Shown: piece after piece, positions 16,731 to 24,778 of the stretch
Numbering within the stretch: the first letter of the stretch is position 1
Layout of the letters: every line of letters begins with the position of its first letter
Assembly (NCBI RefSeq): GCF_010092505.1
Contig: NZ_CP048021.1
Coordinates: forward strand, 1,054,001-1,118,000
Reading direction: 5' to 3'
Length of the DNA: 64,000 nt
Origin: Virgibacillus sp. MSP4-1
GTDB taxonomy: Bacteria; Bacillota; Bacilli; Bacillales; Alkalibacillaceae
Translations under genes and position numbers: made by a program
The notes under the pieces: generated by a model
Told to the model about the DNA's origin: nothing
Databases searched by the model: none
Seen by the model: only the letters and a program-made list of their open reading frames with translations

Positions 16731-18137
16731 TCATTTTAGGTGGATATCATATTTTTTTAATTTCCTGACGATTGTTGGCTGACTTGTATTTAGAGCTTTT
16801 GCCAATTCGTATGTATTCGTATACTTTTCTGCTGCCAGTGCAATAACTTTCTTTTCAGCCATTTCTACGGCTTCTTTTAAGGGAACAACTACATTGGCTG
16901 TCAGTTTATTCGTTGTCAGATATTCTTCAGGAAGACTCTCAATGTTAATGAGGTCCTCACGTGAAGTTACAGCAAGCCGTTCAATTAAATTAAAAAGTTC
17001 CCGAATATTACCCGGCCATTCATAAGATAAAAAGAAGTCCTGCAGATCATAATCCAACTCTTTATACAATTGGTATTTATGGTTTACTTCATCTAAAAAC
17101 TGTTGAATAAGCGGCAGAATATCTTCCCGTCTGTTTCTGAGAGGTGGAATTTCAAGGGGGATAACATTTAAGCGATAATACAAGTCCTCCCGAAATTCGC
17201 TGTCTTCCACCATCTTCTGCAAATCCTTATTCGTTGCTGCAATAATTCGTACATCAATTTTTTTAGGTTTGGTTCCGCCAATCCGCTGTATTTCTCCTTC
17301 CTGCAATACTCGAAGGAGTTTGACCTGGAGAGATAGTGGAAGTTCTCCAATTTCATCTAAGAATAATATCCCTTTATGGGCTAATTCAAACATCCCTGGT
17401 TTACCATCACGACTGGCCCCGGTAAACGCACCACCTTCATATCCGAACAATTCGGATTCCAATAAATCAGGAGGAATAGCCCCGCAATTTATTTTGATAA
17501 AATCTCCTTTTTGTGATCGATTACTGTTTGTATAAATATAATGTGCAAGTACATCTTTTCCGACTCCTGTTTCACCCAGTATTAAAACCGTAGCATCAAT
17601 ATTGGCAATACGAGTGGCTGAATCATAAATTTGTTTCATTGACTTACTTTTCGTTACAATTCCCTTTACCTGATCTGGTTTATTTTTTAGTCTTTCCAAT
17701 TCCTTTTTATATTGGGTATTCAATTGGTTTGCTTTTCGTAATTCAGTCTGTAGTTTATTCAAATCAGAGAGATCCCGAATATTTGTTACTACTTTTTCCA
17801 CCTCTCCATTTTCATTGAATACAGGGGTTCCAGTTAACAGGGTTTCATTCCCTTCATAGTTATTCTGAACAAGAGATACGGTTCTCTTTTCTTCTACTAC
17901 TTTTCTAGTTACGGAATTTTTCAGTATGCCCCGTTTTATCAGGTCTTTGACATTTTTACCAATGTAGTATTCTTTAGGAATACCTGTAATCCGTTCGATA
18001 GCGGAATTTGTTTTTAATGTAACCCCATTTTTATCCGTAATATAAATCCCATCATATGAGTTCTCAATAATGGCATCCAGTTCCCGATTGACATCTTTAA
18101 GGTTCTGATTTTCTTTTTGCAGGTTTACACCGTCCAA
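16731..18137 (-). CDS. PAS domain sigma-54-dependent transcriptional activator
   Basis: 468 aa. N-terminal coiled segment and PAS domain (about 15-125: IIENSYDGIYITDKNGV, then RDLSDL), linker helix, AAA+ domain with Walker A GETGVGKD (about 180-187), the sigma-54 contact loop GAFTGA (about 228), Walker B ILFLDEIGELP, and a Fis-type HTH at the C-terminus (YELAKALNTSQPTIVRKLKK). All motifs needed to open sigma-54 promoters are intact. TTG at 18137 is preferred (AAGGGGG SD 8 nt upstream); GTG codons up to 18146 are alternatives. No receiver domain is present, so it probably senses a pathway metabolite through PAS. Architecture resembles RocR/BkdR; target is presumably the adjacent operon. Confidence 0.9.
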   Translation of the reverse strand: MDGVNLQKENQNLKDVNRELDAIIENSYDGIYITDKNGVTLKTNSAIERITGIPKEYYIGKNVKDLIKRGILKNSVTRKVVEEKRTVSLVQNNYEGNETLLTGTPVFNENGEVEKVVTNIRDLSDLNKLQTELRKANQLNTQYKKELERLKNKPDQVKGIVTKSKSMKQIYDSATRIANIDATVLILGETGVGKDVLAHYIYTNSNRSQKGDFIKINCGAIPPDLLESELFGYEGGAFTGASRDGKPGMFELAHKGILFLDEIGELPLSLQVKLLRVLQEGEIQRIGGTKPKKIDVRIIAATNKDLQKMVEDSEFREDLYYRLNVIPLEIPPLRNRREDILPLIQQFLDEVNHKYQLYKELDYDLQDFFLSYEWPGNIRELFNLIERLAVTSREDLINIESLPEEYLTTNKLTANVVVPLKEAVEMAEKKVIALAAEKYTNTYELAKALNTSQPTIVRKLKKYDIHLK

Positions 18138-18312
18138 ACAGCACACCCCCTTAATAGTTCATTTCTTTATTAGTAGCGTAAATCCTCTATGTCTTTTCAA
18201 AGGACTTCATGAAAATAAGGACATTTTCGCAAAACAAAACTACTGCATCGTGGATAAACATATAGTAAAATAAAATAACACCAGTTATCAGGATCACTAA
18301 GGAGAGATTAAT

Positions 18313-18639
18313 TTGGAACTGAAGATCACTGCATCAGCTGAAAAGGCATTGAAGGAACTTAATAAAAAAGGAGATTCATATCTATTGCTGTGGTATGACA
18401 CTGATGATTGCGGCTGTGGTGTGAATGGCCTTCCTATGGTTAGTTTTGTTAGGGAATTGAACTCCGATTATCAGAAAGTTGAGAATGATATTTACCCAAC
18501 TTATATCGATCGACAACAGGCCGTTTTCTTTCATCCGAATCTGAAACTTGATGTGGTCAATAACGGTACATTTCGACTCTCGAGTCCTGAAGGCATTTTA
18601 AATCCTTTCATTTCTGCCTTTAAAGTCAAGAGCATTTAA
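18313..18639 (+). CDS. HesB/YneR-like iron-sulfur biosynthesis family protein
   Basis: 108 aa. The N-terminus MELKITASAEKALKEL and YDTDDCGCGVNG (about 29-40) fit the small HesB/IscA-like family of Bacillus (YqkB/YneR type). It lacks the C-terminal CxC of true A-type scaffold proteins, so cluster binding is uncertain. TTG start at 18313 with AAGGAGAG SD 7 nt upstream. Monocistronic, divergent from the activator gene, with its own terminator downstream. Confidence 0.75.
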   Translation: MELKITASAEKALKELNKKGDSYLLLWYDTDDCGCGVNGLPMVSFVRELNSDYQKVENDIYPTYIDRQQAVFFHPNLKLDVVNNGTFRLSSPEGILNPFISAFKVKSI

Positions 18640-18710
18640 AGGAAGGAAAGAAACTAAATAAATCCTTTTGAACTGTGAAGTGTATACTGGCTTTGGGAAT
18701 TTTAACATGG

Positions 18711-18742
18711 ACGCCTGGTCTAATCAGTACGCAGGCGTTTTT
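18711..18742 (+). terminator. Rho-independent terminator of the HesB-like gene
   Basis: ACGCCTG (18711-18717) / CAGGCGT (18732-18738) stem followed by TTTTT on the plus strand. Confidence 0.8.
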
Positions 18743-18776
18743 AAGTGTATTAGGGGGGTCTCTTTCCCCCCAATAT

Positions 18777-19325
18777 TTATTTATGAAAATCAGTTAAATT
18801 TTCCCATTCCTCGCGAAGCAGCCCCATACGTATGGAATCATAAAATTTCCCGTTATAATATCGGCATTTTCTCAATCGTCCTTCAAGTTTCATTCCGAGT
18901 TTCTCACCGACTCTCATCATACGTTCATTGCCTGACCACGTAGTAAAGCCGACTCTTTCCAAGGGTAATGTGTTAAACAGATGATTTATCCATAAGCGAA
19001 GTGCTTTTGTGCCATAACCTCCGCTCCAGTATTCAGGATCAAAAATGCCAATTCCCATTTCCAGCCATAATGAAGCTTTATGTTCCCAATAATAGCTGAC
19101 AGTACCCATTACAGAATGATTTACTTCGATCACCCAGCGATCCTCCTGGTCAATCCATTTATTTTTTCTTTCAAGAAACCTTTCATAGGAAATAGGAACA
19201 AGTTCAAAATAAGGGGCATCCCATTGCTTCCATAGCGGATCTTCTTCTTTGTAAATGAGCTCCCATAATCGTGGTAAGTCTTTTTGTTCAATTGGACGTA
19301 TAATTAGTTCATTATCCTGATACAT
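18777..19325 (-). CDS. GNAT family N-acetyltransferase (RimJ/RimL-like)
   Basis: 182 aa. Begins IIRPIEQKDLPRLWEL; acetyl-CoA-binding region MGIGIFDPEYWSGGYGTKALRLWINHLF (about 91-118) has the GxG/A motif; then ERVGFTTWSGNERMMRVGEKLGMKLEGRLRKCRYYNGKFYDSIRMGLLREEW, the usual end of RimJ/RimL-type acetylases. Target unknown. RBS GGAGG lies 7 nt before the ATG. Confidence 0.88.
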   Translation of the reverse strand: MYQDNELIIRPIEQKDLPRLWELIYKEEDPLWKQWDAPYFELVPISYERFLERKNKWIDQEDRWVIEVNHSVMGTVSYYWEHKASLWLEMGIGIFDPEYWSGGYGTKALRLWINHLFNTLPLERVGFTTWSGNERMMRVGEKLGMKLEGRLRKCRYYNGKFYDSIRMGLLREEWENLTDFHK

Positions 19326-19446
19326 CTAAGGACCTCCAAACGGCTTAAGGTTATTTTTAATTGGTAGGATAGATATCAAGTTTAGAATAGAAAGCGTAAC
19401 CATCATACAAACTATAGATGGAATCTGCAGAAAGGTGGGATCTTCA

Positions 19447-19620
19447 ATGGCCGAAGAAACCCGGGAATATCGGACCGGACAAGGTGTTCCTTTGACGGGT
19501 GAATATATCTGTCAATCAGGTGAAATCGCAAAATTAAATGAGAACGATTCTTTCCCCAGATGTCCTGTGACGGGACAGGAGACTACCTGGAAGCATGAAA
19601 ATGAAGAACCCTCTAGTTAG
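19447..19620 (+). CDS. Small YjzC-like protein of unknown function
   Basis: 57 aa: starts MAEETREYRTGQGVPLTGEY, has Cys at two places (YICQSGE and FPRCPVTG). Layout (GQ..P..G.Y.. then SFP..) recalls the small YjzC family of Bacillus, but I am not sure. The single Cys pair could bind metal. ATG at 19447 has AAAGGTGGG upstream; a GTG at 19435 lies within that SD. A strong terminator follows, supporting a real gene. Confidence 0.65.
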   Translation: MAEETREYRTGQGVPLTGEYICQSGEIAKLNENDSFPRCPVTGQETTWKHENEEPSS

Positions 19621-19636
19621 TCACCCATGTAAGGAC

Positions 19637-19673
19637 GAAAGTAACCCTGATGATCTGTATAAGGGTTACTTTC
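19637..19673 (+). terminator. 12-bp hairpin terminator
   Basis: GAAAGTAACCCT (19637-19648) / AGGGTTACTTTC (19662-19673), perfect, following the small gene ending at 19620. The T tract is short on both strands. Confidence 0.65.
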
Positions 19674-19802
19674 TCACCCACCTCTATATCACCCAATTGG
19701 ATAACTAACCAAATAGTGAAATAGCTGATTATGTTTACATAATACGGTTATTGTAAATCCAATACGAATGAATTTGCTGTGATTTATTGCTCTGAATGAA
19801 CA

Positions 19803-21356
19803 TTACTCTGTAAGGTCCCTTAATTCCTTCTTGATTCCTATAGTAAGTTCTGTCGGAGTAACTCCATAACGTGACCATTCCCCAGCTTGATGTTCTCCAG
19901 CTTTCGCATGTAAATAGACTGCCGCAATTAAGGCCTTATGAGGAGCAGCCTTCTGTGCCAGAAACGAGGCAATCAGACCTGTAAGTACATCTCCGCTTCC
20001 TCCCTTACTTAAGGCATCATGGCCGATCGGGTTAATAAAGATGTCTTTATCAGGGGTGGCAATAACAGACCGGTGACCTTTTAACAATAAATATACCTTA
20101 TATTTATGGGCAAAGTTCCAGGCGACGTTTATCCGATTTTCCTCTACTTTCTTAACGGTTGTACCGAGAAGCCTGGCCATCTCCCCTGGATGAGGAGTAA
20201 GAATAACATTTCCGTTAAGACGAGGTAAAATATCCAGTTCATCCTGGAGAAAATATAATCCATCTGCATCCACAATTAAATGCTGATCCTGAAGCAAGCG
20301 CAGAAAGGCAGACATCCATGCTTTCCCATTAGGAAAACGACTTAAACCAGGACCGATAGCAATGCTGTCAAATTGGTCCAATTTTCTGCTTAATACATCA
20401 AGAGCCTCATCATTCAAATGACCATCTTTATCTGGTAACGGCAGCATAAGTGATTCAGGATTCTGTGAGGCTGCCACCGGATACAGGCTTTCAGGGATGG
20501 CTAAAGTCACTAAACCGGATCCAGTGTGAATAGCGGTTTTTGCAGTGAACATGGGAGCACCAATATATGGACGGGAACCACCAATAACGAGAACATGACC
20601 AAAAGTACCTTTATGACCTTGTGGGATTCGTGCAGGAATGGACGTCTTTGCCAAATCTTTCGTAATAACAGACGGAAGATATAAGTCAAGCTTCTCCGCA
20701 TTGGTTACAGGAACAGAAATGTCCACAGCTTCCCATTCGCCTATGTACGCAGGACCCTGATTAAGAAAAAATCCTTTTTTCGGAAAAACGAAGGTGATCG
20801 TTTTTGTGGCTTTAACAGCTGTACTTTCTGCTCTTCCATTATCACTTCCAATCCCCGATGGAATATCAACAGCGAGGATCATTTTTTCTTCAGAATATTG
20901 ATTAACAGTAGCAATCATCTCATCTATAGGTTTTCGAACCGGACCCTGAACCCCGGTACCGAGTATAGCATCAACTATTACATCTGCTCCTTCAAGTAAC
21001 AGCGAGAGATTTTCCGGAGATTTTTCAGAGAAGTCAACGAACGGCAACTCCCGGTTTATGTATACATCAAAATGAACCCTTGCATCTCCTTTAATACGGT
21101 CTGGATTCACCATGAGGCATAATTGAACATTGATTCCTGAGTCATATAAACGTCGGGCGACCACAAATCCATCTCCGCCATTATTTCCACTTCCGGCAAG
21201 AACAATCACCTTCGACTGTTTATGAGACAGATGTTTCATCACTTCTTCGGCTACCCTGAAACCAGCATTTTCCATAAGCACAGGCCCAGGTAATCCCAGT
21301 TGTTCAATCGTGAACTGATCTATCATTTGCATGTCTTTTTGACCTGCTGCATACAT
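19803..21356 (-). CDS. nnr: Bifunctional NAD(P)HX epimerase / ADP-dependent NAD(P)HX dehydratase
   Basis: 517 aa. N-terminal YjeF epimerase domain (about 1-215; AGSGNNGGDGFVVARRL and VDIPSGIGSDNG), then a C-terminal ribokinase-like dehydratase (about 225-510; GTFGHVLVIGGSRPYIGAP, LTPHPGEMARLLG, and GHDALSKGGSGDVLTGLIASFLAQ, the nucleotide/catalytic loop). Repairs hydrated NADH/NADPH in the cytosol. RBS GGGAGG lies 8 nt upstream of the ATG. Confidence 0.93.
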   Translation of the reverse strand: MYAAGQKDMQMIDQFTIEQLGLPGPVLMENAGFRVAEEVMKHLSHKQSKVIVLAGSGNNGGDGFVVARRLYDSGINVQLCLMVNPDRIKGDARVHFDVYINRELPFVDFSEKSPENLSLLLEGADVIVDAILGTGVQGPVRKPIDEMIATVNQYSEEKMILAVDIPSGIGSDNGRAESTAVKATKTITFVFPKKGFFLNQGPAYIGEWEAVDISVPVTNAEKLDLYLPSVITKDLAKTSIPARIPQGHKGTFGHVLVIGGSRPYIGAPMFTAKTAIHTGSGLVTLAIPESLYPVAASQNPESLMLPLPDKDGHLNDEALDVLSRKLDQFDSIAIGPGLSRFPNGKAWMSAFLRLLQDQHLIVDADGLYFLQDELDILPRLNGNVILTPHPGEMARLLGTTVKKVEENRINVAWNFAHKYKVYLLLKGHRSVIATPDKDIFINPIGHDALSKGGSGDVLTGLIASFLAQKAAPHKALIAAVYLHAKAGEHQAGEWSRYGVTPTELTIGIKKELRDLTE

Positions 21357-21412
21357 GTTAGCGCCTCCCTTCCTCCATCATTTACATCTATTATAAGGAA
21401 TTATGATCTATA

Positions 21413-21446
21413 AAAAAACCTGAGAGATTCATCTCCCAGGTTTTCA
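21413..21446 (-). terminator. Rho-independent terminator of the YwnF-like gene
   Basis: AACCTGAGAGA (21418-21428) / TCTCCCAGGTT (21432-21442), one mismatch, with a T7 run on the minus strand. It lies immediately after the gene ending at 21447 and ahead of the NAD(P)HX repair gene. Confidence 0.8.
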
Positions 21447-21896
21447 TTAATTCCCGAACATTCTTTGTTTACGCTGATTTTCTTCATTTAAAAAGTTAAT
21501 AAAAGACTGAAAACCATACTTTGGCTGTTCTTTTATTGACTTAATATATTCTGTCTTGCTGTAGTCGTTCATATGCTCACTCTTTTTAATTCTCTTAATC
21601 ATTTGTTCTGTGCTTATTGTTTCTATTTGCTTTTTCACATGCTTGGATTCTTTGTAAAGAGCCAGCCCTATGGCAGCCATGAGTGCATATATGGCCAATG
21701 TCGGCAGCATATTGAGATACCAGCCGCCGGTGAATAAATAGAAAAGCAAATTAAAAATCGCAAACGTCATGAGTGGTATGGCAAAGATTATATATTTGGA
21801 GTGTTTTTTAATATACGGTTCAATGGTTTCAGAAATAGCCTCAAGTTCCTTTTTTACAAAATTTGGCATATGCTTAAACATCATTGGATTATTCAT
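21447..21896 (-). CDS. Small membrane protein, YwnF/DUF5392-like
   Basis: 149 aa. Two adjacent membrane segments (about 42-60 FAIPLMTFAIFNLLFYLF and 66-85 LNMLPTLAIYALMAAIGLALY), flanked by soluble, highly charged N- and C-terminal parts. The start MNNPMMFKHMPNFVKKEL resembles what I recall of B. subtilis YwnF; assignment is tentative. ATG 21896 chosen (GGAG 10 nt upstream); ATG 21905 is too near the SD. Function unknown. Confidence 0.6.
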   Translation of the reverse strand: MNNPMMFKHMPNFVKKELEAISETIEPYIKKHSKYIIFAIPLMTFAIFNLLFYLFTGGWYLNMLPTLAIYALMAAIGLALYKESKHVKKQIETISTEQMIKRIKKSEHMNDYSKTEYIKSIKEQPKYGFQSFINFLNEENQRKQRMFGN

Positions 21897-22139
21897 ATCC
21901 AGCATTCTCCTTTAATAATGGTAAGGGATCAGCGAATAGCTAATTGAGCCGCAACTACTTGGTAATCCCGACTTTGCAGCAAAATACTGTTCCCTATGAA
22001 TGAGCTCACCATTATTATAATAGAATTTGTGATTATAGTCACATAAAACGCTTACTGTCCTATTTTCCAAACGATTATATCCTTTTCTGTTCAATTTTAC
22101 TATAATAAAGAATGAGATATGCTAATGGAGTGATCAATT
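21897..22139. other. Intergenic region upstream of glmS
   Basis: 243 bp. It holds a 60-codon minus-strand reading frame (21912-22094) without a good SD and with no recognisable content, which I do not call. A TATAAT at 22101-22106 on the plus strand could be the glmS -10, but no matching -35 was found. No glmS ribozyme-like sequence was recognised. Confidence 0.4.
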
Positions 22140-23975
22140 ATGAGTGGAATTGTTGGTTATATAGGGAATCGTTCGGCACAGGAAATTTTGATACATTGTT
22201 TAACAAATCTGGAATACCGAGGCTATGATTCGGCAGGTCTTGCGATTTCAAATGGCGATCACATTGAGGTTCGGAAAGAAAAGGGAAGAATTCAGGATTT
22301 GGAAGCATCCTTACAATTGGATACTATGCATAACGGTACTCTTGGTATTGGGCACACGCGATGGGCTTCACATGGAAACCCGTCGGCAGAAAACTCGCAT
22401 CCTTTAACTGACGAACATAAGCAATTTTTCGTCGTTCATAATGGTATTATTGAAAACTACCACGTTTTAAAGAAGGAACTGATATCGGAAGGGTATTCCT
22501 TTAAAACAGATACCGATTCAGAGGTCATCCCTCATCTGCTTTCCAAGTATAATACAGATAATTTTGTTGAAACGGTTCGGATCATATTGCCGATGTTGCA
22601 AGGATCTTTTGCACTTGTGATGATGTCCGCCCTGCATCCGGATATGATTATCGGGATATCTCAGGAAAATCCGCTGATCGTCGGGTTTGGCGAATCCCAG
22701 GCGTATCTTTCTTCAGATATTTCCGCTTTACTTACCTATACGAAAGAGACCTATCCCATAAAAAATAATGAAATGGCCATCTTAACAAGAGAAGATATTA
22801 TGATAGAAACCGTTGATGGCATGCAGGTCCATCCTGATAAAGTAGCCATAGAATGGGACGAGGAAGAATTTTATTTAAATGAATATGATCACTTTATGCT
22901 GAAGGAAATTCTTGAACAGCCGTCTTCTATAAAGAATACGTTAAATAACAGAATTAAAGACAATCAGGTTTATTTACCAGAAGCAGAATTATTTTTTCGT
23001 GAGCATCCCTATGATCAATTTTGTAAAATCGACATCATCGGGAATGGAACTTCATATCATTCCGGAATCATCGGGAAGAGTATTATGGACAAATTATTAT
23101 CATTTCCCGTTGAGGTTTCTCTTTCCTCTGAATTTACATATGAACACGGTAAATTAAGTGAGCACCATTTGGTCATTGTCGTCAGTCAATCCGGAGAAAC
23201 AGCAGATTCACTTACGGCGATTAAAGAGGCTAAAGCAAATGGAGCGAAGACGATTGCGGTAACCAATAACGAACGCAGTAACATTGCACGTCAGGCTGAC
23301 TGCATCATCCCAATGAACGCAGGACCAGAGCTGGCAGTGGCCGCAACGAAAGCCTATACATCTCAAATTACGGTTTTAAGTTTATTATCCATTCATTTAT
23401 GTGAACAAACGGAAGATCCGAGTTCCAACTTTATAAAGGAATTAATAGAAGCTGTTCAATCTTTGCCTGAAATTGTACAGCAAACCTTAGTAATGACTGA
23501 GGATGCCATCGATTCCTTTGCTCAAGTTACAAATGATCAGACAAACTTATTTTTAATAGGACGCGGGCTGGATTATGTACTGGCATTAGAAGGCGCATTA
23601 AAATTACAGGAGGTCGCTTACCTGCATGCTAACGCCTATGCTGCTGGTGAGGTGAAGCATGGAACGATGGCACTCATTACTCCTGGAGTACCCGTTATTG
23701 CACTCGCCACACAGCCCCATTTGAAGGATAAAATGGTAAGTAATATACGAGAGCTTAAAACAAGGGATGGCTATGTTGTTGGAATAACGAATGTCGGGGA
23801 CGATGCGCTGACTGATGTCGTTGATGAAATCATGTATATTCCCGAAACACACCCGTTACTAATGCCCATTGTTGCAGCCATACCGCTCCAGCTCCTTGCC
23901 TATTATTCAGGAACTGTTAGAGGGTATAATGTAGACCGTCCCAGAAACCTGGCTAAAAGCCTGACTGTGGAATAA
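22140..23975 (+). CDS. glmS: Glucosamine-fructose-6-phosphate aminotransferase (isomerizing) with Cys1-to-Ser change
   Basis: 611 aa, full length. Glutaminase domain (about 1-240) with YRGYDSAG, GHTRWASHG, VVHNGIIENY and DTDSEVI, then two SIS domains (GNGTSYHSG about 303, SQSGETADS about 350, GRGLDYVLALEGALKLQE about 477) and the C-terminal RPRNLAKSLTVE. The N-terminus is MSGIVGYIG where every canonical GlmS has MCGIVG: the catalytic N-terminal Cys is AGT (Ser). In-frame TGA lies just upstream, so this is the only plausible start; SD GGAG 9 nt away. Other glutaminase and isomerase residues look intact. By knowledge of C1 mutants the enzyme should be poor at glutamine hydrolysis and may use ammonia, or be a paralogue; this is inference. 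Confidence 0.9.
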   Translation: MSGIVGYIGNRSAQEILIHCLTNLEYRGYDSAGLAISNGDHIEVRKEKGRIQDLEASLQLDTMHNGTLGIGHTRWASHGNPSAENSHPLTDEHKQFFVVHNGIIENYHVLKKELISEGYSFKTDTDSEVIPHLLSKYNTDNFVETVRIILPMLQGSFALVMMSALHPDMIIGISQENPLIVGFGESQAYLSSDISALLTYTKETYPIKNNEMAILTREDIMIETVDGMQVHPDKVAIEWDEEEFYLNEYDHFMLKEILEQPSSIKNTLNNRIKDNQVYLPEAELFFREHPYDQFCKIDIIGNGTSYHSGIIGKSIMDKLLSFPVEVSLSSEFTYEHGKLSEHHLVIVVSQSGETADSLTAIKEAKANGAKTIAVTNNERSNIARQADCIIPMNAGPELAVAATKAYTSQITVLSLLSIHLCEQTEDPSSNFIKELIEAVQSLPEIVQQTLVMTEDAIDSFAQVTNDQTNLFLIGRGLDYVLALEGALKLQEVAYLHANAYAAGEVKHGTMALITPGVPVIALATQPHLKDKMVSNIRELKTRDGYVVGITNVGDDALTDVVDEIMYIPETHPLLMPIVAAIPLQLLAYYSGTVRGYNVDRPRNLAKSLTVE

Positions 23976-23993
23976 TAAATAAATCTTATAAAT

Positions 23994-24051
23994 CCTTCCC
24001 GCTCAGGATAGACTAAAAATAAAGTCTGCAGGAAATCCTTTTTCGGGAAGG
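23994..24051 (+). promoter_or_regulatory. Nested hairpin: glmS terminator whose outer arm covers the next RBS
   Basis: Inner arms AGGAT/ATCCT (24005-24009, 24035-24039) and AGACT/AGTCT (24010-24014, 24023-24027) followed by TTTTT look like a terminator. Outer arms CCTTCCCG (23994-24001) and CGGGAAGG (24044-24051) are perfectly complementary, and the 3' arm contains the Shine-Dalgarno of the gene starting at 24061. Translation or read-through control is possible. Confidence 0.45.
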
Positions 24052-24060
24052 TGAATCGAA

Positions 24061-24366
24061 ATGAAAAAATGGCTAATGACTCTTGGACTTATTACCGGTA
24101 TCATGATAAACCCTGATTTAGCTTCAGCAAAGGAAGATGATCAACCAAAGGGAATTACACATGATTGGGAAAAAGTACATACGTATTCAAAAGAGCACTT
24201 GGTTGACAGCTTCCAAAAGAAAGTGCAGACATTTGTCAGTTATCATTATCATGATTACCATGTTTACCGAACCATTACTGTACACACATACCGCTGTACT
24301 CTTCACGGAGAGTATAAAACGAAAACCCACTTATCGGATAAGCGAGTAGAAAAACAGCCACATTAG
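24061..24366 (+). CDS. Small secreted protein of unknown function
   Basis: 101 aa. Signal peptide MKKWLMTLGLITGIMINPDLASA with cleavage expected after ASA (residue 23); the mature part is hydrophilic and rich in His and Tyr (SYHYHDYHVYRTITVHTYRC about 60-79), with one Cys. No family recognised; it resembles short exported Bacillaceae proteins. The SD GGAAGG lies inside an inverted repeat. Confidence 0.65.
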   Translation: MKKWLMTLGLITGIMINPDLASAKEDDQPKGITHDWEKVHTYSKEHLVDSFQKKVQTFVSYHYHDYHVYRTITVHTYRCTLHGEYKTKTHLSDKRVEKQPH

Positions 24367-24394
24367 CGTTAACGTTGACTTATCAGGACAACTT

Positions 24395-24778
24395 TTAGAA
24401 AATGACAGGCCCATCCAGAAAAAAGATTCTTTTGACATTCCTAAATTCGAATAATAATACAGTCCCTAACCGTTCTCCCGTTAATTGCTCCCAGGCAGAT
24501 TGATAGAACTCCAACTGAGACTGGTAATACTCTTCCAGTCTCTTTTTATCATCCCTTCTTTTTACACGATCGGTTTTAGAATCAACAATTTTCCATTTGT
24601 GATAGACTTTATATACGAATTCTAAATCTATAATTCCTTTCACATGGAAGGCTTCAACATCATGATTGTGCGCAGCAAAATCATAAACGGCTCTTTTACA
24701 GCAATAAAAAGATGGAACGTCAGGGGGTACCGTTCCATCATGATCATTATCCTTTACTTTTTTTGGCAAGTTCACCAC
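24395..24778 (-). pseudogene. PD-(D/E)XK nuclease domain fragment, AddA/RecB-type
   Basis: Up to 127 codons. The stretch GIIDLEF (about 49-55), then WKIVDSKTDR (about 62-71), then YYQSQLEFYQSAWEQLTGERLGTVLLFEF fits the D...(D)xK...QLxxY core of AddA/RecB/Cas4-like nucleases, with Lys present. The only in-frame start, GTG 24778, lies inside the end of the DUF3231 gene with no SD. A well-placed SD and ATG pair occurs nearby in another frame, which closes after about 33 codons, so a frameshift near the start is possible. I infer a relic or frameshifted small nuclease. Low certainty. Confidence 0.45.

Noticed and set aside
21912-22094. 60-codon minus-strand reading frame between the YwnF-like gene and glmS
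   Set aside because: Starts with a non-ATG codon lacking an SD, no recognisable composition or family, and overlaps probable promoter sequence.
21897-22139. glmS ribozyme
   Set aside because: No recognisable core in the 243-bp leader, although such RNAs are common upstream of Bacillus glmS.
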